DNA of 64,000 nt, taken from positions 3,233,501 to 3,297,500 of the forward strand of contig NC_007643.1 of NCBI RefSeq assembly GCF_000013085.1, read 5' to 3'. Of the stretch, positions 19,865 to 28,352 are shown piece after piece (within the stretch, counting starts at the first letter, position 1; every line of letters begins with the position of its first letter). The notes under the pieces are model-generated. The model had not been told where the DNA came from, did no database searches, and saw only the letters and a list, made by a program, of their open reading frames with translations. Both the position numbers and the translations under genes were made by a program. This DNA is from Rhodospirillum rubrum ATCC 11170. Lineage in GTDB: Bacteria > Pseudomonadota > Alphaproteobacteria > Rhodospirillales > Rhodospirillaceae.

Positions 19865-22354
19865 TCACGCCAGAACCTCGCGGACCTTTTCGGCCAGGGC
19901 TTTCAGGCTGAACGGCTTGGGCAGGAAGTGGGTATCGGGCTGGTTGACGATATCGCCGCGAATGACATCCTCGGAATAGCCCGAAATCAGGATGATCTTC
20001 AGATCGGGCCGCGCCTCGCGCACCCGGCCGGCCAGGGTGGCCCCATCCATGCCCGGCATCACCATATCGGTGATCAGCAGGTCGATCTCGGCACCGTCCT
20101 CGAGCACATCCAGCGCGCCTTCGCCCGAGCGGGCTTCGAGCACCGTATAGCCCTTGTTGCGCAGGGCCCGCGATCCGAACACCCGCACGGCGTCCTCGTC
20201 CTCGACCAGCAAGATGGTCTCCTTGCCCGTCAGGTCGCGGGCCTCGCCCCCTTCCTCGCCGCCCCCGCCCGGCGCGCCGTCGCCCGGCCCCACTCCGCCC
20301 TCGGCCCCGCCGGCGCCCGCTCCGGCGACCTCGACGGGCGGCTCGTGGCGCGGCAGATAGATGGTGAAGGTCGCCCCCTCGCCCAGGGTCGATTCGACGA
20401 AGATGAAGCCCTCGGTCTGGCGGACGATGCCGTAAACGGTTGACAGCCCAAGCCCGGTCCCCGCTCCCGCCGTTCCTTCCGATTTGGTGGTGAAGAACGG
20501 CTCGAACAGCCGACCAAGGTTCTCGCGGGTGATGCCGGTGCCGGTATCGACGACATCAATGACCACGTAATCCCCGGGCGGCACCGCCTCGGTCCCCTGG
20601 TTCATCTCGGTCTCGACCGCCTCGCGCCGGGTCGAGATGGTCAGTTGCCCGCCGCCGGGCATGGCGTCGCGGGCATTGACCGCCAGATTGATGATGACCT
20701 GATCGAACTGGCCGGGATCGACGCGGATATGGACGGGTTCGCGGCCGTGGGCGAGCTTCAGGACCACCCTCTCGCCAAGCAGGCGGCGCAGCAGATGCGA
20801 CAGCTCCGACAGCGCGTCGGTCACATTGAGCAAGCGCGGCCGCAAGGGCTGGCGGCGCGAGAAGGCGAGAAGCTGGCGCACCAGATTGGCGGCGCGATTG
20901 GCGTTTTGCTTGATCTGCATGATATCGGCGAAACTGGGATCGCCGATGCCGTGGCGTTGCAACAGCAAATCGGAAAAGCCGATCATCGCCGTCAGCAGAT
21001 TGTTGAAATCATGGGCGACGCCCCCGGCGAGCTGGCCCATCGCCTGCATCTTCTGGGCCTGGGCGAACTGCTGCTCCAGGTTCTTTTGCTCGGTGGTGTC
21101 GATCAGATGGGCGACCGCGCCATCGGGCGGATCGCCGGGGCGGCCGCTCAGGCTGGTCATCGGCGACAAGAACACGCCGACGGCCACCTCGCGTTCGCCG
21201 CGCACCAGGCGGATATCGGCCTGGGCGGTGCCGCCGCCCACCACCTTGTCGACCAGCGCCCGCAGGTCCTCGCGGTCGTTGCGCGCCGCCAGATCGGCCA
21301 GCGGCCGGTCAAAGACATCGGCCGCCTCCAGCCCGACCATCGCCAGGAACGAGGCGTTGCAATCGGTGATCGCCCCTTCCGGGTCGGTCAGCACGATCCC
21401 CACCGGGGCGCCGTCGAACAGCCAGGGCCGCCGACGCAGCCAGCCGCCCTCGCCCGCCGTCGGCGCGGCCTCGCCGGCGGGCAGACGCACCACCACCGAT
21501 CGGGTGCGTAGCTGGCCGGCGTCATCAAAGGTCGATTGGCGCACCTCGGCGTCAAAAGCCGGCTCGTCGACGGGAAGAAAGCGCAGGCGGCCCTCCCAGG
21601 CCCCATCGGGTTCGGGGGCCGGGCCTTCCATCACCGCGTCGATATCCAGGCCGACCATGGCGTCGGTATCGCGGCCCAGCCATTGGGCGAAAACCTGATT
21701 GGCGTAGCGCAACCGGCCATCCGTATCGGCCGAATAAAGGCCAACGGGCAGGAAATAAAGGAAATCGGCCAGTTCCTCGCGCTCACGCAGCAAAACCTCG
21801 TCGATGGCGCGGCGCGCCGTGACATCGCGGCACGACCACAAGCGACTGCCCGGTTCGCGGCCGGGCGCCACCATCACCCGCACCCATTCGGGCTCGCCGC
21901 TATAGCCTTCGGGATCGCGCAACGGCAGGTCGACCTCCTCGCGCAGACCGATGCGCGCCGCCTCCTCCAAGCGCCCCAGGGCATCGGCGGCCATCATGTC
22001 GCCATGCAGACGCTGGCGCAGATGGGCCAGCGGCGGGTGGCCGCCCCACAGGGTTCTGGCCTGGGAATTGGCGTAGCGCGCCCCGCCATCGGCGCCGATC
22101 AGCAGGCGCGGGCCGTCTTCGATATCAAGCAAGGCGGCGGCGGCCCCGCCGCGGGCGGCGGCCTCGCCCCATTGGGCGAAGCGGCGCAGCAGGGCGGCCA
22201 GCGATCCCAGGGCGATGGTGGCACCGATCGCCGCCACCCAGCCGGCCACCGGCAATTCGCCCAGGGCCGACCACAAGCCGCCCGCCAGCGCCCCGCCCAG
22301 GCCCGCCCCCAGCCCCCACAGGGCCGGCTCGCGAATCAGCACCGCGTCACTCAT
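19865..22354 (-). CDS. cckA: Cell-cycle hybrid histidine kinase CckA
   Basis: An 829-residue hybrid kinase. There is an N-terminal hydrophobic segment with one or two helices (residues 10-55), PAS-like sensor domains (about 75-180, 190-290 and 305-415), a HisKA domain with the phospho-acceptor His in GGVAHDFNNLLTAMIGFSDL (about 447), a HATPase_c domain (N box INLAVNARDAMPGG, G box GTGLGLSTVYG), a Gly-rich linker and a receiver domain with Asp near 761. The H-box sequence and order match CckA, which feeds phosphate through ChpT to CtrA and controls flagellar genes in related species. It starts two bases after the flhB stop. Confidence 0.9.
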   Translation of the reverse strand: MSDAVLIREPALWGLGAGLGGALAGGLWSALGELPVAGWVAAIGATIALGSLAALLRRFAQWGEAAARGGAAAALLDIEDGPRLLIGADGGARYANSQARTLWGGHPPLAHLRQRLHGDMMAADALGRLEEAARIGLREEVDLPLRDPEGYSGEPEWVRVMVAPGREPGSRLWSCRDVTARRAIDEVLLREREELADFLYFLPVGLYSADTDGRLRYANQVFAQWLGRDTDAMVGLDIDAVMEGPAPEPDGAWEGRLRFLPVDEPAFDAEVRQSTFDDAGQLRTRSVVVRLPAGEAAPTAGEGGWLRRRPWLFDGAPVGIVLTDPEGAITDCNASFLAMVGLEAADVFDRPLADLAARNDREDLRALVDKVVGGGTAQADIRLVRGEREVAVGVFLSPMTSLSGRPGDPPDGAVAHLIDTTEQKNLEQQFAQAQKMQAMGQLAGGVAHDFNNLLTAMIGFSDLLLQRHGIGDPSFADIMQIKQNANRAANLVRQLLAFSRRQPLRPRLLNVTDALSELSHLLRRLLGERVVLKLAHGREPVHIRVDPGQFDQVIINLAVNARDAMPGGGQLTISTRREAVETEMNQGTEAVPPGDYVVIDVVDTGTGITRENLGRLFEPFFTTKSEGTAGAGTGLGLSTVYGIVRQTEGFIFVESTLGEGATFTIYLPRHEPPVEVAGAGAGGAEGGVGPGDGAPGGGGEEGGEARDLTGKETILLVEDEDAVRVFGSRALRNKGYTVLEARSGEGALDVLEDGAEIDLLITDMVMPGMDGATLAGRVREARPDLKIILISGYSEDVIRGDIVNQPDTHFLPKPFSLKALAEKVREVLA

Positions 22355-22355
22355 G

Positions 22356-23426
22356 CTATCTCTTCGTCGCCTTCTTCAGGCGCATGACATAGCCGATCAC
22401 CTCGGCCACCGCCTTGTAGTGGTCGGGGGGAATTTCATGATCGATCTCGACGGCGGCGAACAAGGCCCGGGCAAGCGGCGGGTTTTCAACGATGGGCACC
22501 TCGTTCTCCTCGGCGACTTCGCGGATCTTGAGCGCGATGAAGTCCTGGCCTTTGGCGACCAGCACCGGCGCCGACATCATGTCCATATCGTATTTCAAGG
22601 CCACGGCGAAGTGGGTCGGGTTGGTGATGACAACGCTGGCCTCGGGCACGCGGGCCATCATCCTTTCGCGGGCGCGGCGCATGCGCAGCTGGCGGATCTT
22701 GCTTTTGATCTGCGGATCGCCTTCGGCGTTCTTATGCTCGTCCTTGACCTCCTGCTTGGTCATCTTCAGTTCTTCGATGTGCTTGTACTTCTGAAAGGCG
22801 AAATCGGCGGCGGCGATGGCGCCGACGATGGTGACCACCGAGATCAGCAAAACCACCAGAAGCCGGTGGATTTGCCCCAGGGTGACCAGGATATCCTGGT
22901 CCATGAACAGCTCGGGCGTGCGCAGCCGGGGCAGCATCAAGGCGGCGACGATGGCGCTGACCACCACCACCTTGACGATGCCCTTGACGCCTTCGACCAG
23001 GGCGCGCACCGAAAACAGCCGCTTGAAGCCGGCGAGCGGGCTGATCTTCTGCAATTCCGGGGTTATCTTCTTGGCCGAAAAGATCAGGCCGAACTGCCCA
23101 ACGCCCCCCAAAATCGCCAGCACGATGAACATGGCGATCGGCATCGCCAGCACCAGCCCGATATCAAGCAGCAGCCGGGCCAGCAGATCGCGCAGGCCCA
23201 CGGCATCCAGATGGAAGGTGTCGGGTTGCTCAAGAAAAACGCGGACCCGCAGCGCCACCTTGTCGGCGATCCAGCCGCCCATCACGGCGACCATGAACAA
23301 GGCGCCGCCCAGCATCAGAAAGCTTTTGACCTCCTGGGACTGCGCGACCTGACCGTCTTCGCGAGCTTTGCCAAGCTTGCGCGAACTGGGGTCCTCGGTC
23401 TTGGAGTCCTTGTCGTCGTCGGCCAT
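22356..23426 (-). CDS. flhB: Flagellar export switch protein FlhB
   Basis: A 356-residue inner-membrane protein of the flagellar type III export gate. Four hydrophobic segments in the N-terminal half are followed by the cytoplasmic domain with the self-cleavage motif NPTH (about 268-271), which switches export from hook to filament substrates. The N-terminal SSRKLGKAREDGQVAQS segment is typical. cckA follows almost directly. A second FlhB-C-terminus-like gene exists at 26207. Confidence 0.97.
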   Translation of the reverse strand: MADDDKDSKTEDPSSRKLGKAREDGQVAQSQEVKSFLMLGGALFMVAVMGGWIADKVALRVRVFLEQPDTFHLDAVGLRDLLARLLLDIGLVLAMPIAMFIVLAILGGVGQFGLIFSAKKITPELQKISPLAGFKRLFSVRALVEGVKGIVKVVVVSAIVAALMLPRLRTPELFMDQDILVTLGQIHRLLVVLLISVVTIVGAIAAADFAFQKYKHIEELKMTKQEVKDEHKNAEGDPQIKSKIRQLRMRRARERMMARVPEASVVITNPTHFAVALKYDMDMMSAPVLVAKGQDFIALKIREVAEENEVPIVENPPLARALFAAVEIDHEIPPDHYKAVAEVIGYVMRLKKATKR

Positions 23427-23487
23427 GACGCCCTTTCGTGGCTGGTCTCAGGAAACGCGGCTCCCCTTCAAGACGCCTTAAGGCGTC

Positions 23488-24249
23488 TCAAGGCATCGCC
23501 AGATTGATCAGCCCGCGCTCGAAATGCCCCAGGAAAGAATAGATCAGGAAGGGCACGGTGGTCATCAACAGGGCCAAACCGAACAGGATCTGGGCGGGCA
23601 TGGCCACGAACAGCACATTGAGCTGGGGCATCAGCCGGGCGATCACCCCCAGCGTGGCATTGAAGATGATGGCATAGATGATGAAGGGGGCGGCCAGCTG
23701 CAGCCCCAGGCGAAAGCCCGAGGACAAGATGGTGACCAGCAGCTGCACCATATCCCCAGTATCGGGCATCTGGCCCGGGGGAAAGGCGTCGTAGCTGTTG
23801 ACCACCGCCTCGATCATCAAATGGTGCATGCCGGTGACGAAGACCATCACCATCGCCACCTCGCCCAGAAAGCCGGCGATCAGGGCGCTTTGCTGGGCGG
23901 TGGTCGGATCGAAGGCCTGGGCCATCATCAGGCCGGTGGAAAAGCCCATGATATTGCCGGCGAAACTGACCGGCACCAGCAGGAACTGCGCCATCATGCC
24001 CAAAAACACCCCGATCGTCGCCTCGACGGCGATCAGCAGCACCAGGAAAGCCGTGTTATCGGGAGCGGGCGGCAGGGCCGCTCCCACCGTTGGCAGGGCG
24101 ACCAGGGTAATGGTCACGGCCAGCAGGATGCGGATATTGACCGAAACATAGGTGGACGACAGCCCGGGCAGAACCAGCATGGCCGTGCCCAGCCGCACGA
24201 AGACCAGCAGAAAATGAAAAAGGTTCTGGTTTAAAAAAGCGTCGAGCAC
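23488..24249 (-). CDS. fliR: Flagellar export apparatus protein FliR
   Basis: A 253-residue membrane protein of the flagellar export gate with about six hydrophobic helices and FliR motifs (VLPGLSSTYVSVNIRILLAV region; FNATLGVIARLMPQLNVLF with the conserved Pro-Gln). The GTG start at 24249 has a GGGGAC site. The 176-base gap to fliQ upstream contains a 22-bp inverted repeat, so fliR may be partly uncoupled from fliQ. Confidence 0.93.
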   Translation of the reverse strand: MLDAFLNQNLFHFLLVFVRLGTAMLVLPGLSSTYVSVNIRILLAVTITLVALPTVGAALPPAPDNTAFLVLLIAVEATIGVFLGMMAQFLLVPVSFAGNIMGFSTGLMMAQAFDPTTAQQSALIAGFLGEVAMVMVFVTGMHHLMIEAVVNSYDAFPPGQMPDTGDMVQLLVTILSSGFRLGLQLAAPFIIYAIIFNATLGVIARLMPQLNVLFVAMPAQILFGLALLMTTVPFLIYSFLGHFERGLINLAMP

Positions 24250-24425
24250 GGCGTCCCCGCGACTAGATCACACTGCGTTAACCGAGATCCTCTTAAAGGG
24301 GGAATCGTTTAACCCAGACTCTTTGATCTAGATTCAATAGATTAGAGCGGCAATCATGCGGAAAATTCCCATTCTTTTTCCGCATGATTGCCGCTCTGTG
24401 GTCGGCCCCGGCCGCGCCCCGCCCC
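24250..24425 (-). other. fliQ-fliR spacer with AT-rich segment
   Basis: This 176-base gap is long for this operon. It includes an AT-rich stretch with a TTTGATCTAGATTCAA near-palindrome (from 24322), directly followed by a long inverted repeat. Its composition is unlike the flanking genes and suggests inserted repeat DNA. Confidence 0.5.
24344..24397. repeat. 22-bp perfect inverted repeat between fliQ and fliR
   Basis: The left arm 24344-24365 begins AGAGCGGCAATCATGCGG; the right arm 24376-24397 is its exact complement; the loop is 10 bases. The outer AGAGCGG...CCGCTCT is shared with hairpin 2 of the dispersed repeat at 44.1 and 47.9 kb. In fliQ-fliR mRNA it would form a very stable stem. 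Confidence 0.85.
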
Positions 24426-24692
24426 CTAATCAAGGGTGGTGACGATATCCATCAGCCGCTCCATGAACTCCGAGGCCTGACGCACCATCCATGGCAGGGT
24501 CAGCAGCAACGAGGCGAAGACGACGACGATCTTGGGAACGAAGACCAGGGTCATTTCCTGGATCTGCGTCAGCGTCTGAAACAGCGCGATGATCAGGCCG
24601 ATGACCATCCCGGCAAGCAAGGGCGGCGCCGAGATGATGAGCATGGTCAAGATGGCGTCGCGCGCCACATCCATGATCATGCCTTCGTTCAC
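24426..24692 (-). CDS. fliQ: Flagellar export apparatus protein FliQ
   Basis: An 88-residue protein with two hydrophobic hairpin helices and the FliQ pattern (AILTMLIISAPPLLAGMVIG; FQTLTQIQEMTLVFVPKI). It is a subunit of the FliPQR export gate. GTG at 24692 follows GGGAGA at suitable spacing; the ATG four codons later is less well placed. Confidence 0.95.
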   Translation of the reverse strand: MNEGMIMDVARDAILTMLIISAPPLLAGMVIGLIIALFQTLTQIQEMTLVFVPKIVVVFASLLLTLPWMVRQASEFMERLMDIVTTLD

Positions 24693-24767
24693 CGGCCGTC
24701 TCCCCGCTTTGCCATGCCCGCCTTCCCCGGCCCGGACCCGCCCGGGAAAAGCCCCGGCCGCCGCGCC

Positions 24768-25088
24768 TCAGATCGGCATGCGCAGAATGGTCTCATAGGC
24801 GTTGACCACTTTGTCGCGCACGGCGACCACGGTCTGCAAGGTGCTTTCGGCGTTATTGACCGCCATCACCACATCGCGCAGATCGGCCTTGCCCTCGATG
24901 GCCAAGCGGCTTTGCGCCTCGCCCTGGCGGCCGGCGGTGATGGTGTCATCGATCGCGCCCTTGACCATGCTGGCGAAGCTCGGGCCCTCGGGCTGGCCGG
25001 ACGGAAGAAGCCCCCCGGTCATCTCCGCGCCGCCGATGCGCGACGCGGACTTATAGGCGGAAACGGCACTGGCGAAATCGACGGCCAT
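24768..25088 (-). CDS. fliE: Flagellar hook-basal body protein FliE
   Basis: A 106-residue rod adaptor joining the MS ring to the rod. The C-terminal half carries the family pattern (SFASMVKGAIDDTI, LRDVVMAVNNAESTLQTVVAVRDKVVNAYETI split across residues 60-102), ending in LRMPI. Located between fliQ and flgC on the minus strand. Confidence 0.95.
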   Translation of the reverse strand: MAVDFASAVSAYKSASRIGGAEMTGGLLPSGQPEGPSFASMVKGAIDDTITAGRQGEAQSRLAIEGKADLRDVVMAVNNAESTLQTVVAVRDKVVNAYETILRMPI

Positions 25089-25135
25089 GGGACTCTCCGA
25101 GGGGTACGGGGGAGGACGGACGAAACCGCCCCTAA

Positions 25136-25549
25136 TTACGAGCGCAGCAATTCAAGGGTGTTGCGGGTCATCTCGCGGGTGGCGGTAATGACGTTGAGAT
25201 TGGCTTCGTAAGACCGCTGGGCCTCGCGCATATCCATCATCTCGACCATCGGGTTGACGTTGGGGGCCAGCACATAGCCCTCGGCGTCGGCGCCGGGATG
25301 GCTTGGATCGTATTTGCGCGTGAAGGCGCTCATATCTTCGCGGACCCGGCCGGTGCGGACCATTTCGGCCCCGACTTCGCGGTCCATCACCGATTTGAAG
25401 GTGACGACGCGGCGACGATAGGGATCCTCGCCCTGGCGTTCGGCCATGGAATCGGCGTTGGCCATGTTCTGGGCAATGGTGCGCAAGCGTTCGGTCTGGG
25501 CCTTGAGACCCGAGGTGGCGATCGCGGCTGTTTGTTTCAACTCGTCCAT
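25136..25549 (-). CDS. flgC: Flagellar proximal rod protein FlgC
   Basis: A 137-residue rod protein with the N-terminal rod motif (AIATSGLKAQTERLRTIAQN, then MANADS) and a C-terminal helix (EAQRSYEANLNVITATREM). Of two in-frame ATG codons, 25549 is seven bases after GAGGAGG and gives the usual MDELK start; 25555 is too close to the ribosome site. flgB precedes it in the operon. Confidence 0.94.
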   Translation of the reverse strand: MDELKQTAAIATSGLKAQTERLRTIAQNMANADSMAERQGEDPYRRRVVTFKSVMDREVGAEMVRTGRVREDMSAFTRKYDPSHPGADAEGYVLAPNVNPMVEMMDMREAQRSYEANLNVITATREMTRNTLELLRS

Positions 25550-25582
25550 GGACATGCCTCCTCAGGCGCCTCGCTCTCGGGC

Positions 25583-25990
25583 TTAACGGCCGGCGCGGGT
25601 GGCGATCTTGATCATGTTGAGGTGCTTTTTAACCAGCTCGATCGACAGGTTGTACTGGTTCTTGGTGTCGCTGAGCGCGCTCATCTGCTCCTCCAGCACC
25701 ACCTCGTTGCCATCGGCGGCGCTTTCATAGGGGAAGCGCTCGGTGACCTCGCGGTAGGGGCCGGGTTCGGGAATGCCGGGGGCTAGGTGACCGGCGTCGG
25801 TGCGCACCATCGCCACCTTCGACGCCTCGCTCATCGCCAGATTCTTGAAGTTCAGGCTTTTGAGGTCATGGGAGCGGTAATTAGGCGTGTCGGCATTGGC
25901 GATATTCTCCGACAGCACCTTCTGGCGCTGGGCGGACCAGTCCAGGCGCATCTTCGCCATCTTGAATATCGCGAGCTTGCTGATGTCCAT
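25583..25990 (-). CDS. flgB: Flagellar proximal rod protein FlgB
   Basis: A 135-residue rod protein. The N-terminus has the rod signature VLSENIANADTPNYRSHDL; the C-terminal helix ends in NMIKIATRAGR. ATG at 25990 gives the family N-terminus (MDISKLAIFKMAKMRLDW); a longer frame to 26062 lacks a ribosome site. It heads the minus-strand run flgB-flgC-fliE-fliQ-fliR-flhB-cckA and diverges from an FlhB-like gene. Confidence 0.94.
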   Translation of the reverse strand: MDISKLAIFKMAKMRLDWSAQRQKVLSENIANADTPNYRSHDLKSLNFKNLAMSEASKVAMVRTDAGHLAPGIPEPGPYREVTERFPYESAADGNEVVLEEQMSALSDTKNQYNLSIELVKKHLNMIKIATRAGR

Positions 25991-26206
25991 TGCGATCCGT
26001 CCGCTCCGCGGGTTCCATCCACCCGGGCCAAGCCTTGCCATCAAGCCCAGCCAAGTGACCAAGACTATCTGCCATATGCACTTAACAAAGCGTAAAGTCC
26101 GCCCCGCGACCTCCGGCAGGACGCCTCTCCCGCGGCCCCTCTTAATGCCTTGTTAATGGCCGGAGATCATAGTAGAGGCGAAGGCACCGGACGGCGGGAG
26201 AGTCCG

Positions 26207-26578
26207 TTGGCGACCAGCGATCAGACAAAAGGGGGCGGCCGGCCCGCGGGCGGAAGCGACCGCGAGAGGGGCAAACCCGACGAATCGCTGGCCATCGCCC
26301 TGGCCTATGAGCCCGTTGATGGCGCGCCTCCCCCCCGGGTGATCGCGACGGGACGGGGAGCGGTGGCCGACCAGATCATCGCCCTGGCCTTCGCCCATGG
26401 GGTCAAGGTCCGCCAGGACGCCGATCTCGCCCGTGTTCTGTCCGCCGTCGATCTGGACTCGGAAATTCCCGTCGAGGCCTTCGTCGCCGTCGCCGAAATC
26501 CTCGCCTATGTCTATCGCGCCAACCGACAGGCCGCCGAAAGCCAGCCCGAGGCGCCCCTGGCGGCGGAGCAGCCTTGA
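26207..26578 (+). CDS. FlhB C-terminal-like small protein (FhlB/FlhX type)
   Basis: A 123-residue soluble protein whose core (ALAYEPVDGAPPPRVIATG, AVADQIIALAFAHGVKV, then PVEAFVAVAEILAYVYR) matches the cytoplasmic C-terminal domain of FlhB after the cleavage site. There are no membrane helices and no NPTH. Such mini-FlhB proteins can replace the C-terminal part of FlhB in some bacteria. A TTG at 26207 after GGGAGAG is the likeliest start; an ATG at 26156 would add 17 residues. It heads a plus-strand group with fliO and fliP. Confidence 0.82.
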   Translation: MATSDQTKGGGRPAGGSDRERGKPDESLAIALAYEPVDGAPPPRVIATGRGAVADQIIALAFAHGVKVRQDADLARVLSAVDLDSEIPVEAFVAVAEILAYVYRANRQAAESQPEAPLAAEQP

Positions 26579-26606
26579 TAACCGCAGCGGAGCAGCCTTG
26601 ATGACC
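26561..26606 (+). repeat. 23-bp tandem duplication across a stop/start junction
   Basis: Two 23-base units (26561-26583 and 26584-26606) differ at two positions. Unit 1 contains the stop of the FlhB-like gene and the sequence TTGATAACC; unit 2 contains the same stretch as TTGATGACC, where ATG is the start of the next gene. Confidence 0.9.
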
Positions 26607-27110
26607 ACCGACCTCCGGGGTCCGGACGATCTCGCCAGCGACCTGGAAAAGACCGCTTCGGTCGTGGCGACGGCGCTGCGCCTTGTGAACGATGGCCGTG
26701 CCGTCGATCTGGCGGCGCTGGAAGGCAAGGTCGCCGTGCTGTGCAAGGCGATCGCCGCCCTGCCCCGCGATCAGGGACGGCGGTTTCTCGATCCTCTGGA
26801 CTCGCTGATCCGCGGCCTCGATCTGCTTGAAGAGGCCCTGCGCCTGCGCTTTGACCGCCTGCTCGACGCCATGGGCGAAGGCGCACCCGACAGGGCGACC
26901 GTCCTCGCCCCCATCGCCCCCCCGCCCGGCGGCGCCGCGCCGGTTCTGGTCGACCCCCATCAGGCGGTGCCGCGCAAGGCCGTGCGCGCCTATGACCGCA
27001 TTCCTTCCCTGCCACCGATGACGGCGGAACCGGCCCCGTTCGAGGAACCGGCGGAGGAGTCGTCCGAAGATCCACCCGCCGCGGACCCGACGACGGCCGA
27101 GGATCGCTGA
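26601..27110 (+). CDS. Unknown protein of the fliO-fliP group
   Basis: A 169-residue protein I do not recognise. Residues 1-95 are helical with a heptad-like pattern (DLEKTASVVATALRLV, FLDPLDSLIRGLDLLEEALR). Residues 100-169 are Pro- and acidic-rich and likely disordered. No signal peptide or membrane segment. It is preceded by a GGAG site within the tandem duplication and ends four bases before fliO, so a flagellar role is likely by position. The first half could be a small export chaperone-like helical bundle, which is speculation. Confidence 0.75.
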   Translation: MTTDLRGPDDLASDLEKTASVVATALRLVNDGRAVDLAALEGKVAVLCKAIAALPRDQGRRFLDPLDSLIRGLDLLEEALRLRFDRLLDAMGEGAPDRATVLAPIAPPPGGAAPVLVDPHQAVPRKAVRAYDRIPSLPPMTAEPAPFEEPAEESSEDPPAADPTTAEDR

Positions 27111-27114
27111 CCCC

Positions 27115-27546
27115 ATGGATATGGACAGTTACCTTCGCTTCGTCCTGGCCCTGGTTTTCGTCCTTGGCCTGATCTTCGCCCTCGCCTATCTGCTGCGCCG
27201 CGCCGGTGGCGGGATGATGGGGCGCAGCCGTCGCGGCGGTCGCCGGCTCAGCGTGGTCGAAGCCACGGCGCTTGATCCCAAACGCCGGCTTGTTCTCGTG
27301 CGCCGCGACGGCGTGGAACACCTGTTGCTTGTTGGAGGGGCCACCGACGTGGTCATTGAAACCATCACCGCCGGATCATCGTTTCCCGGATCATCGTTTG
27401 AGAGTGACGCCGGCCCCGGCGATGCCGTCGGATCGGGCCTGACCAAGGCCCCGGCGCCATCGGGCCCTTCGGCCTTCGCCCGCCTGCTTGGCGAGCGCGG
27501 CGCCGCCGACACCCCCGATCTTCCCCCGGGGCGGAGCCCGTCATGA
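27115..27546 (+). CDS. fliO: Flagellar biosynthetic protein FliO
   Basis: A 143-residue protein with one N-terminal membrane helix (FVLALVFVLGLIFALAYLLR), then a compact basic domain with the FliO pattern LSVVEATALDPKRRLVLVRRDG, and a disordered tail. FliO helps assemble the FliP ring of the export gate. It overlaps fliP by four bases. Confidence 0.92.
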   Translation: MDMDSYLRFVLALVFVLGLIFALAYLLRRAGGGMMGRSRRGGRRLSVVEATALDPKRRLVLVRRDGVEHLLLVGGATDVVIETITAGSSFPGSSFESDAGPGDAVGSGLTKAPAPSGPSAFARLLGERGAADTPDLPPGRSPS

Positions 27547-28337
27547 CCGCCCTTTCCCAGCCGGGCACGCCGCCGAACCGATGGGCGTGGATGCGCCGGG
27601 GCGCGCTCGCGCTTGGCCTTGGCCTTGGTCTTTGCCTGCTGTCGAGTTTGGCCGGCGAGGCGATGGCCCAATCGGTCAATGTCGATCTCGGCACGGGCGG
27701 CGGCTCGACCACGGCGCGGATCATCCAGTTGGTCGGCCTGCTCACCGTGCTCAGCGTCGCCCCCGGGCTGCTGATCATGGTCACAAGCTTCACCCGGATC
27801 GTCGTCGTGCTGTCGATCCTGCGTCAGGCCCTGGCCACCCAATCGACGCCGCCCAACATGGTGATGGTCAGCCTCGCCCTGTTCATGACCTTCTTCATCA
27901 TGGCCCCGACCTTCCAACAGGCCTGGGATCAGGGGCTGTCGCCGTTGATCCAGGAACAGATCAGCGAAGAAGAGGCCTTCACCCGCACGGTCGCCCCCTT
28001 CCGCACCTTCATGCTCGCCCATGTCCGCGACAAGGACCTGGAGCTGTTCATGTCCTTCAACAAGGAAACCGCCGCGCAGCCCTCCGATGTCTCGACCCAG
28101 GCCCTGATCCCGGCCTTCATGATCAGCGAACTGCGCCGCGCCTTCGAAATCGGCTTCCTGATCTTCCTGCCCTTCGTGGTGATCGACATGGTGATCGCCT
28201 CGGTCCTGATGTCGATGGGCATGATGATGCTGCCGCCGATGATGCTGGCCATGCCCTTCAAGCTGATCTTCTTCGTGCTGGTCGATGGCTGGTATCTGGT
28301 GATCGGCTCCTTGCTCTCAAGCTACGGCACAAGCTGA
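27543..28337 (+). CDS. fliP: Flagellar export gate protein FliP
   Basis: A 264-residue protein with a cleavable signal peptide ending near GEAMA, and the FliP hallmarks MVTSFTRIVVVLSILRQAL, PPNMVMVSLALFMTFFIM and a C-terminal helical hairpin (IDMVIASVLMSMGMMMLPP). It forms the core export pore with FliQ and FliR. The gene converges with the acyltransferase 15 bases downstream. Confidence 0.96.
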   Translation: MTALSQPGTPPNRWAWMRRGALALGLGLGLCLLSSLAGEAMAQSVNVDLGTGGGSTTARIIQLVGLLTVLSVAPGLLIMVTSFTRIVVVLSILRQALATQSTPPNMVMVSLALFMTFFIMAPTFQQAWDQGLSPLIQEQISEEEAFTRTVAPFRTFMLAHVRDKDLELFMSFNKETAAQPSDVSTQALIPAFMISELRRAFEIGFLIFLPFVVIDMVIASVLMSMGMMMLPPMMLAMPFKLIFFVLVDGWYLVIGSLLSSYGTS

Positions 28338-28352
28338 GCCCCCCGCAGCCCG

